Positions 15,241-24,100 of a DNA stretch of 34,493 nt are shown here, in pieces. Made by a program: the position numbers and the translations under genes. The first letter of the stretch is position 1. Each line of letters opens with the position of its first letter. Origin of the DNA: Spirochaetota bacterium (lineage in GTDB: Bacteria; Spirochaetota; Spirochaetia; Treponematales; UBA12059); NCBI GenBank assembly GCA_003247225.1, contig QKAK01000212.1, positions 1 to 34,493 on the forward strand. The letters run 5' to 3'. A model generated the notes under the pieces. The model searched no databases. It was not told where the DNA came from and saw only the letters and a program-made list of their open reading frames with translations.

Positions 15241-16533
15241 TCTCGAGGATATGGATCGACGACGGGCCGGATCGCCTATGCCCTTCGCGGCTTCGGCGTC
15301 GCCGCGGCTCTCGCCCTGGCCGCCGCGGGCGCGCCTCCGATAGCCGCCGCCCCCGTCCTGCCGGCGCCGCGCGCCGAGGTCCTGGCGCTGGCCGCCGGAC
15401 CCGAGGCGCCGACGGCCGCCGAGCTGCTCGCCGCTGCCATCCTGTTCTCGGGCGCCGACGCCGCGCGCGCCGCGGCCGCCGAGGCCGTCGGGCTCGAGGC
15501 GATCGCGGAGGCCGAGGCCCTGGCCGCCTCGGCCTCCGGCGAGTACGGGCTCGGCGCGGCGCTGCTAGAGGCGATGCACGCGCGGCTGTCGGACTATCGG
15601 CTGACCGAGTCGCGCCTGGACCGCGCGCTCATAGAAGGGCGGTATAACTGCGTCGGCTCGTCGACGCTGTACGCGATACTCGCGAGCGCCGCGGGCCTGC
15701 GCGTCCGGGGCGTGCTGCTCGACGACCACGCCTACTGCTACCTCGAGACGGCCGGAGGCCGCGTCGACGTGGAGACCACCGCGGCCGGCGGCTACGACGC
15801 CCGCAAGGGCGATCCGCCGGCCGGCGCCGCCGACGTGTCGGCCAGGGGAGTCGTCGCCCTGGCCCTGCGCAACCGCGCGACGATGTACGAGCGCTCGGGG
15901 CTGTGGGACGCGGCGCTGGCGCTCGCGGTAGACGCGTACGCCTACGCGCCCGATCCGTCGTCGTTCTCTACGCTCGTCGGCAGGGTCAATAACGCGGCGG
16001 CCTACCGCATGAGGAAGGGCGCCTACGGCGAGGCCCTGGACCTGGCGGAGGCCGCCCGGGCCGCGTACGGCCCGGACCGGCGGCTGGACGATATCCGCCG
16101 CGCCGCCGCGCTGGCCGCGGCGACCGAGGCGCTGCGCGTCGCCGACGCCGACGAGGCGCTCGCCATAGCGGACAGGGCGGCCGCGGACGGCGTCGCCGAC
16201 GAGGCCTGGCTCGAGCGCGCGTACGCCTTCGCCTACGCGGGGCTCGCCGAGCGCCTGCGGGCCGCCGGGGACCACCTCGGGGCCTGGGCCCTGGCCTCCG
16301 AGGCGGCCGAGCGTTTCCCCGCCAACGAGGCCGTCGCCGCGCTGGAGCGGACCGCCAGGACCAACTGGGCGAGGTCGGAGCATAACCGCTTCGCGGCGCT
16401 ATATAACGCGGGAGCCTACGGCGAGGCCCTGGAGGCCGTGAGGGCGGCCCTCGCCCTGGCCCCGGGGGAGGCGACGCTGCTGGCCGACGAGAAGGCGGCC
16501 GTCCAGGCTATCGGTCCTGGGCCGCGTCCCTGA
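15226..16533 (+). CDS. Exported transglutaminase-like protein with helical (TPR-like) repeats
   Basis: The 435-residue product has a long basic n-region and an Ala-rich hydrophobic core ending near Ala42, a probable export signal. Residues ~138-190 resemble a transglutaminase-like cysteine-peptidase core: YNCVGSSTLYAILASAAGL supplies Cys142, LLDDHAYCYLE gives His168, and VDVETT provides the acidic residue (Asp181 or Glu183). From ~205 on, paired helices rich in Ala, Leu and Tyr (AYGEALDLAEAARAAYGPD, later AYGEALEAVRAALALAPGE) look like TPR repeats. The substrate is unknown; cleavage or crosslinking of an envelope protein or peptide is possible. I place the start at ATG 15226 rather than at the track's 15031, which lies inside trxB. 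The 3' end overlaps the convergent kinase gene by 26 nt. Confidence 0.75.
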   Translation: MGICHSRGYGSTTGRIAYALRGFGVAAALALAAAGAPPIAAAPVLPAPRAEVLALAAGPEAPTAAELLAAAILFSGADAARAAAAEAVGLEAIAEAEALAASASGEYGLGAALLEAMHARLSDYRLTESRLDRALIEGRYNCVGSSTLYAILASAAGLRVRGVLLDDHAYCYLETAGGRVDVETTAAGGYDARKGDPPAGAADVSARGVVALALRNRATMYERSGLWDAALALAVDAYAYAPDPSSFSTLVGRVNNAAAYRMRKGAYGEALDLAEAARAAYGPDRRLDDIRRAAALAAATEALRVADADEALAIADRAAADGVADEAWLERAYAFAYAGLAERLRAAGDHLGAWALASEAAERFPANEAVAALERTARTNWARSEHNRFAALYNAGAYGEALEAVRAALALAPGEATLLADEKAAVQAIGPGPRP

Positions 16534-18046
16534 CGGGGAACCTAACCGTCGTGACGGCGCCCGAGCGGCCCGGGGCGGCCTCGCCGTCAGCCGTCGGACG
16601 GCTTCGCTCCAGGCGGCCGCCGAGCTGGGCGGCCAGCGCCTCGACCAGGTCCATGCCGATGCCCTTGCTCTTGCCGGCAGGCGCGGAGGCGCCTCGGCCC
16701 TGCTGCCCGGCCCTGAAGCCGGCGCCGTCGTCGGACACCGTGAACGCGTACTCGTCGCCGTCCCGGGCCATGGCTATGCTAACCCGGCCGCCCGACCCGT
16801 CGGCGAAGCCGTGCTTGAACGAGTTCGATACGAGCTCGGTCGCTATGATCGACAGGGGCATCGCGGTATCTATGGAGAGCACGACGTCGGTCGGCTCGAC
16901 CAGCAGCCGGATGCCGCGGTTGCCGGCGTCGTGCACCCCGGCCAGGTACTCGGCTAGCCTCTCGAAATAGGCGCTGGCCTCGACCCCGTCGAGCGTCGAG
17001 CCGCGGTAGATCTGCTCGTGGACCAGCGACATCGACTGCACCTGCGTCTGGCACTCGACGAAGACGGCCTTGGCCCTCTCGTCCTCGACGCAGTCGCTCT
17101 CGAGCGACAGGAGGCTCGATACTACCTGCAGGTTGTTCTTGACCCGGTGGTGTATCTCCTTGAGCAGGAGGTTCCTGGCGTCGAGCTCCTTGCTCATCCT
17201 GCGCTCGTGCTCGCGGCGCTCGCTGACGTCGTGGATCAGGCCTATCGTCCCGGTGCCCCTGCCCTGGAATTCCGGGAGCCGCACGCCGAGGCTCGTAACC
17301 TCGCCCCACGAGTCGACGGACGTGTCCGCCCATTCGCCCGAGCCGCGATGCCGTAGCCGGACCTCGAGGTTGCGGGTCATCCGCTCGCCTCCGCGGCGCT
17401 CGTCGAACAGCTTCGGGGCGTCGTCGGGGCCCGTCGCTACGCCCTCGTAGCGCCCGAGCACCAGGCTGCGGCAGACGTTCGGCAGGTCGTCCGGGTGGAC
17501 CAGCTCGGCGAAATGCTTGCCTATCAGCTCCGAAGGCTTCCATCCGAGCTGCGAGACGGCGTCGTTCAGGTAGGCGAAGCAGCCGTCGCCGTCGAGCACG
17601 TAGACGATGTCCGGTACCGCGCGCAGCAGGTTCATGTAGCTGCTCTCGGCCCTGATGATGTTGCTGTTCTGGCGGTCGAGGCTCTCGCGTATGGCCGCCG
17701 CCTTGCGCACGAGCATCGGGATGAAGCCGACCCACAGGCCGGCCGGGTCTCGCCGTATGAAGGAGCTGGACTCGTCGACGAGGTCGGCGGCCAGCTTGGC
17801 CGGGTCGGCGCTCAGGTCGGTGACGAGCACTGCGGGGATGGGCCAGAGCGAGAGCCAGTCGGCGAAGGCTCCCGCGGCGAATTCGGTATCGGTCACGATC
17901 ACGTCGGAGTCGCCCATGCTCTGCTCGACGGCGCGCAGGTCGTCGGCGTGACCGCAGAGGCAGTCCGCGGCCGCCAACGCGGCTTCTACGAGCGACGCTT
18001 CGTCGGGTGAGGTAATCGCTAAAAGGACCTTGATCCTTCTATGCAT
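16508..18046 (-). CDS. PAS-containing sensor histidine kinase of the HisKA_2/HWE-like type
   Basis: This 512-residue cytoplasmic kinase has no membrane segment. Residues 1-100 look like a pseudo-receiver: Asp53 sits in VIVTDTEF, but the acidic pair and the conserved Lys are missing. Residues ~135-275 form a PAS domain (IVYVLDGDGCFAYLNDAVSQLGWKP in two parts). EIHHRVKNNLQVVSSLLSLE (from ~297) is the HisKA_2 dimerisation/phosphoacceptor motif. The ATPase domain follows, with IIATELVSNSFKHGF as the N box, VSDDGAGF as the G1 region and KGIGMDLVEAL as the G2-like region. A Gly/Ala-rich insert lies between the last two. No cognate regulator is adjacent. ATG 18046 has an AAGGAG site. The 3' end overlaps the convergent gene. 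Confidence 0.9.
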   Translation of the reverse strand: MHRRIKVLLAITSPDEASLVEAALAAADCLCGHADDLRAVEQSMGDSDVIVTDTEFAAGAFADWLSLWPIPAVLVTDLSADPAKLAADLVDESSSFIRRDPAGLWVGFIPMLVRKAAAIRESLDRQNSNIIRAESSYMNLLRAVPDIVYVLDGDGCFAYLNDAVSQLGWKPSELIGKHFAELVHPDDLPNVCRSLVLGRYEGVATGPDDAPKLFDERRGGERMTRNLEVRLRHRGSGEWADTSVDSWGEVTSLGVRLPEFQGRGTGTIGLIHDVSERREHERRMSKELDARNLLLKEIHHRVKNNLQVVSSLLSLESDCVEDERAKAVFVECQTQVQSMSLVHEQIYRGSTLDGVEASAYFERLAEYLAGVHDAGNRGIRLLVEPTDVVLSIDTAMPLSIIATELVSNSFKHGFADGSGGRVSIAMARDGDEYAFTVSDDGAGFRAGQQGRGASAPAGKSKGIGMDLVEALAAQLGGRLERSRPTADGEAAPGRSGAVTTVRFPVRDAAQDR

Positions 18047-18138
18047 AGGCCGAGAACTCCTTCAATAGGCACAATTTTAACTATATTTGACATTTGTCAG
18101 TTTTAAAAAACTAGTTCGACTATTGGAATCTGTCAAGC
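18047..18138 (-). promoter_or_regulatory. Upstream region of the kinase gene with a TGACATTTGTCA palindrome
   Basis: This AT-rich gap holds an operator-like dyad TGACA-TT-TGTCA (18088-18099). It lies directly upstream of a minus-strand TAAAAT box that could drive the kinase gene. CTGACA, part of the dyad, lies 15 nt from that box and could be a -35, so a bound protein could cover the promoter. Further upstream is a perfect TTGACA that lacks a good -10 partner. The start site cannot be fixed from sequence. Confidence 0.4.
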
Positions 18139-18192
18139 CCGCGCCGCCTAAGCGGCGCGGCGGTCCGCGGAAGGCTGGCGCCTTCCGCGGAT
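18139..18192 (-). terminator. Two tandem GC-rich hairpins after the Ig-repeat gene
   Basis: Reading the minus strand, the Ig-repeat gene stops at 18200 and is followed at once by a 12-bp perfect stem with a four-base loop (TCCGCGGAAGGC and its complement, 18164-18191). A second 9-bp stem with a four-base loop follows (18139-18160). No U-tract comes after them, so they may act as a weak or factor-assisted terminator, or protect the mRNA 3' end. Confidence 0.6.
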
Positions 18193-18199
18193 CGCCTGG

Positions 18200-21100
18200 T
18201 CAGAATAGACCGATACGGGCGCCGAAGGCGATGTTCGGGCGGATGAATTCCTCCAGCCGCGTCGAAGCCTCCGACGGTATGAACACCAGCCCGCCCTCGA
18301 AATAGAGCCCGACCGACTTGAGGACGCGGCTGTCGAAGGCGAATTTAGCGAATTCCCACTGCCCGACCACGCCGGACAGCACCATGTAGCGATCGTCCGG
18401 CGGCGAGAATATCTGGCCGATCGCGTCGCGCATGCTGAAGTAGGTGAAGCTCGCGCCGAGCGTGAACGACATCGAGAAGAAGTCCCAGTCGGGGCCGAAC
18501 CAGTACGAGAACGGCAGGTAGGCCACGTTGGCCAGCAGCCTGGCGCCGAGCACGTAGCCGCCGAAGCGCGACAGCTCCGACGCGGGCGTATCGTCCGTCG
18601 CGAAGCCGAGCAGGTTGGTCCACGACGGCTGGGCGTCGAAGCCCCGGCCGAGCTCCACCTGGAGGCGCACGTTGTCCTCGAAGAACGACAGCCCGAGGCC
18701 CGCCTCGAAGCGGGTCGCGCCGAGCAGGTGCAGGTCGGCGTAGGAGCCCTGGATGAAGCCGGGGATCTCGTACTTCGACTTGTCGCCCGATCTCAGGAGC
18801 ACCGATACCTCCGATAGGCCGTTCGCGTCGGAGGCGACGCCCTCGACCGATACGACCCCGTTGTAGCGGCCGTTCTCGGCCGGCTTCAGGATCTCGATGG
18901 CCGGCGGCCTCGTGTCGAGCACGACCATGCGCTTGCGGACGGCGCTGTCGCCGCCCGAGAAGGTGGCCCTGACCGTCAGCCTGAGGACGCCGTCCGGGTA
19001 CTCCTGGGTCTCGAGCCTGTACTTGAAGGCGGCGGCGCCCGAGGCGTCCTGCCAGGTCTTGCCGTTGTCGCGGCTGATCTCGACCCGTACCGGCTTGCGG
19101 CCGGCCGCGAGCTTCTTGTACGCGGCCTGCGCTTCCTTGTCCGCCGATTCGGGCGCCGGGGTGTCCCAGCCGGCCGAGCCGACCAGGTACGGCCGGCCTA
19201 TCACGAAGTCGCCCGTGGCTAGGGAGTCGATGTCGACCCAGGGGCCGTCCAGGCGGTACTCTATCTCCCGCGGCTCGGAGGCGAACGCCGTTCCGGACGG
19301 CGATACGGCCTCGACCCTGAAGGAGCGCCGGCCGTCGGCCACGGAGCCGGGCTCCACGGCCAGGCTGAACCAGCCTCCGGCGCCGAGCTCGACGGTCGCG
19401 AAGGGCTGGCCGTCGAGGGTGATAGCCGCGCGCTCGATGCGCTCGGCGGAGACGACCCGGCCGTCTATCGTGAAGCGACCGGCTACCGGCTCCCCGTGGG
19501 CCGGGAACGCGAGCTCGGCGTAGTCGGCCTTCCTCGACTCGAGCACGACGACGTTCCTCGAGTCGTAGGCCTCGTTGCCGGCCATGTCGACGGCCCGCGC
19601 CTGTATGTTGTACCAGCCCGGGGCCAGGGCGCCGAGGTCCACGTCCTCCCTGAATACGCCGCTGGCCGACGACTCCACTACCAGCTCGGGATCGTCCGAG
19701 CCGAGCCTGGTGACGATAAGGCTGAGGCCCTTGAGCGCGATGCCGTCCTCGACGCGGCCGCCCACGGTGATCGAGCCGATAGCCTCCTCGCCGTCGGCCG
19801 GCGTGTCTATCGACACGGTCGGCGCGCTGTTGTCCACCGATAGGAGGCCGGCGGCCAGGCCCGGCGTGCCGTAGCCGTCCGTCAGCCTCAGGTACACGGC
19901 GTGCACGCCGTCGGGCACTATCCTCGTGTCGAGCGAATAGCTCCACTCGGTCGTCCCGACGGCGGCGTCGTAGGTGGAGCCGTTGTCGAACGACAGGCGC
20001 ACCGACTCGATGCCGTTGGCGTCGGAGGCGACGCCCGACAGCGTTATGACGCCGCGGTTCGTCACCTCGACGGCCGGCGCGTCGAGCCTGCCTACCGGCT
20101 CCTCGCGGCTCACCCTGAAGCCGAGCGATACCGTCTCGCCCGCGACCTCGTTCAGGTCGACGGCGTAGGCCTCGAAGCGGTGCTCGTTATCGGCCAGGTC
20201 GAGCAGCCTGAACGGCACCGCGAAGCCGTTCGACACTTCCAGCGGCGTCCAGTCGGAGCCGTCGAGGCGCCAGAAGACCTTCGAGACGCCGTCGTCGTCG
20301 AAGGCCATGCCGGAGACGGTGAAGTCCGAGCGCATGACCTCGTTCTCGGCCGGTATCTGGATCTGCACGGTCGGCTTGTCCGCCTCGATGTCGACGGCGA
20401 AGGCCGGCCCCTCGGGATCGAGCGGGCGGATCGTCGTGACGTTGCCCGACGCGTCGGTAGCGCGGAGCGCCATGGCCAGGCCTCCCTCCGGCAGGGAGCC
20501 CAGGTCGACGAGGCGGCTGAACGATAGCCCGCGCGTATCGGCCGGCCCGGCCTCGGCGCCGCGGGCCGCGCCGCGCGCCGCGCCTTCGAGCGCCTCCCAC
20601 GCGACGCCGTCGGGGCTGTACTCTACGCCGACGATCGGCGAAGCGTCCTCGGCGTAGCCCGATAGCAGCACGGTGCCGTTGACGGTGTCCACGGCGCGCG
20701 GCGTCTCGAAGGATAGGGCCGGAGCGGCGGTATCGCGGGATACGGCGGTCAGCGCGTAGCTCGCTGCCCCCGACCCGTCGACCGCTCGCACGAGCAGTCC
20801 GACCGGTCCGTCGTCCGCCTCCGGCGACAGCTCGGCCGAGTACGCCGGGCCGTCTCCCGGCTCGATCGGCGTCCAGCTCAGGCCGCCGTCGGCCGACCAG
20901 GCCAGCTCGGCCAGGCCGTTCGCGTCGGAGGCCTCGCCGGCCAGCCGCCACGAGCCGGTCGTCGGCGCGCCGGAGGCAGGCTCGGCTATGGTCAGCGCCG
21001 GCGGGCCCGAGTCGACGACCAGGCGCAGCGGAGAGGAGCGGAAGCTCTCGCCGTCGACCGTCCTGACGACCAGCGTCACCGGCTCGGCCCCGACGCCGCC

Positions 21101-24100
21101 GTCGGCCAGGCCGGTCAGGCGCAGGGCCCGGCCGTCGAAGGTCGCCTCCGCGTACTCGACCGGCGGCTCTATGGCCAGCTCGGCGACAGGCCTGCCGTAC
21201 CATAGCGAGCCTATCGCGGTACCCGGCGCGACGACGGCCGCGCCGTCGGCGACGCGCTCGTCGTACAGGTAGACGCCCTCCGCGGCCGTCGACTCGAGGC
21301 CGCGGTCCGGGGCGACGCGATAGAACGACGCGGTAGCCTCGGCCGCCTGGCCGAAGGCGTCCGTTACCCTGAGGCGTACCAGGTTACGCTCGTACGCCAG
21401 GCCGGCCGGCAGAGGCAGCCTGAGCTCGTACGAGCCGTCGGCGCCCGGCTTCGGGGCGGCCAGCGACGACCAAGCGCCGCCGTTCAAGGCCCACTCGGCC
21501 TTGGCCAGCCCGTTCGGGGCCTCGGCCGACGCGACGATGACCGTCTTGCCGTCCGAGACCAGGGCCGAGCCGGACCGGAACGCGGCCGGTTCGGGCGCCG
21601 GGCCGGCCGAGGCCGGCGTCATGACCGAGGTAAAGGATAGTCGAGGCGCGGCTCCGCGCTGGACGAAGGATACGGGAACAGGAGCGGACGAGACTCCGGT
21701 CGCGTCGGCGGCGCGCGCCATGGCCGACCGCTTGCCGAGCCTCGGCTCCCCGAGGTCGATAGCGTAGAGTGGCCCGGCTCCGCTAGCCTCGACGGCTACG
21801 CCGTCGACGGTCAGCGTCGCCCCGGCCAGAGCGTCGTCGTCGGACGCGTAGACGAAGGCGAGCGCCGGTCCGTCCGCGAGGACGTCGCCGTCGGCCGGCG
21901 CCAGGAAGCGCGCCTTCGGGGCGTCCGCCTCGGCGTCGTAGGCCACCGCGAGCGTCGACTGCGACCGGTTACCCGAGCCGTCGACCGCGATGACCCGTAT
22001 CGTCACGGAGCCCGCCTTGGGCGGGAACGAGAATCGCCGGGCCGCGTCTCCCGAGCCGGGCGCGAGCTCGAAGCCGCCCGACTCGTCGCCGGCGACGTAC
22101 GACAGCGCGGCGACCCCTGCCGCGTCGGAGGCCCTGACGACCAGCGTGAAGGCGCCCGGCGAGGAGGCCTTGCCGTCGGCCGCGGCCGGCGCCAGTATCT
22201 CGATCGCCGGCGGGGTCGAGTCGTACTCGAGGGCCGCCCTGGCGTAGGCTAGCTCGCCGGAGGCCTCGGTGACGGCGACCCATACGTCGCTCCGGCCGTC
22301 GGGACGAGGCGCCAGCTTGACGGCCGCCGTCCATTGGTCCGGCGCGGCGCCCTTCTTGAGGGCGAGCGGCTGCGTCAGCTCCCCGGGACCGTAGCCCCAG
22401 AAGGCCACGGGCTTCTTCGGATCGGGCGTGACGCCCGAAAGGCTTATCGACAGCGACGCCGCGCCCGAGGCGCGGATCGGGGAGGCCGCGTAGTCGGGGA
22501 AGGCCGCCTCGTCCGGCTCACGGACCACGGGAGCGGTGAACGACAAGGCTCCGGTCGCGTCGGATCCGGCGAATACCGCGACCGGGCCGGACAGGTCGGC
22601 CGGCAGGGCGGCCGCGTTCGTCTTGACGGCCTCGAGCGGCGCCGGCGCGGCGGCCGGGGCTTCGGCCGGCTCGAGTCCGTCGGCCGGGTCCAGCTCGGTC
22701 GAGTTGCCGGCGCGGTCGGTCAGCCTGAGCCGTAGGCCCGCCGCGGGATCGGCCGTGAAGGTTATCAGCGCGGCCGGTTCGAGGGGCTCGTAGCCGCCGC
22801 CGGAGTCCAGCTCCACGCGCTCGAGCGACTGGAGCCCCTCGCCGGCCTCGAACGCGAACAGGGTCGGTCCGGCGGGCCGGTCGCCCGGCCTGGGCAGGAG
22901 CCTGACCGGCGCAGGCGCCGTCGAATCGGCCATGAAGGCGGTGGATACCGTAGCGGCGTTGCCCGACGGGTCGATAGCGCGCAGGTCGAGGCGTACCGGG
23001 CCGGAACGGCCCGCTAGGTCGATCTCGCCGGAATACGATCCCCCCTTCGCGCCGTCGGCCGCGAGCGGAGTCCATTCGCCGCCGTCGATCGCGTACTCGA
23101 GCGAGGCGACCCCGTCGCCGTCGCTCGCCTCGGCGCGCACGGTAACGCGGCCGCGCAGCCACGAGCCGAAGGCCGGCTCGACGACGGCTACGGCCGGCGG
23201 AGCGTCGTCGGTCTCGAACGTGAACGGGCCTTCGGAGAAGACGTGGCCCCGCTCGGTCTCGACGATCACCGCGGTGGGAGCCGTCCGGCCGTCCGCGACG
23301 CGCTCGACGCGCACGAACGTGCCGTCGATCGACGCGCGGAGGAGGCCGGTCTCGGGCTCGAGCCTGACCGAGCGCGGGGCCTCGCCGTCGAACGGCGTGA
23401 CGAAGGCCCCGACGAGGGGCGCGCCGTCGCGCAGGGTCACCGTCGGAACGTCGGCGGAGGCCCGGAGCGGCGAGCCGGACGGCGCCGCGGACGGCGCGGC
23501 CTCGAGCCCGAAGTCCAGGAGCGGACCTACCCGCGCCCTCGAGTAGTCTGTCGCCAGGACCGGGGCCCTAGCGGCGCCGCGCTTGCCGAACGAGTCGACG
23601 GCCTCGACGCGCAGGTCGAGCACGCCGTAGGGCAGCGACGGGGACAGGGGCAACGAGAAGCTCGCGCCGTCAGCCGTCTTGGAGAACGGCAGCTTCATCG
23701 GCGCGCCGCCGTTTATCGCGTATGACAGCTCGACGAGCGGGTTCGCCGCCCGTACCGAGCCTTGTAGCGAGGCCTTGCCGTCTATCGTCGATACCGCGAC
23801 GCCCGGCGCGAAGTCGATCGAGCCTGTCGCGTCGCTCGCGCGCTCGATAGCCACCGAGGGCGCCGCGCCTGAGTATACGAAGGGCAGCCTGAGCCAGGGG
23901 CCGGCCAGCCCGTTGGAGTCGACGGCCCGCAGCGACAGCTCGCGCCGGCCGCTCGGCACCGCGCCGAGCTCGAGCGAGAACGCCCCGGCGCTCGGTATGA
24001 GCGTCTCCGGGCCGCCGTCGAGGCTCCAGGCCACCGACGCGACGCCGTCGTCGTCCCTGGCCATGCCTACGACGCGCACGGTTCCCTCTAACGTCGATTC

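Noticed and set aside
18345-19946. 533-codon minus-strand ORF inside the Ig-repeat gene
   Set aside because: Alternative frame of the same strand, Arg/Gly/Ala-rich, and lacking the repeat periodicity seen in the real frame.
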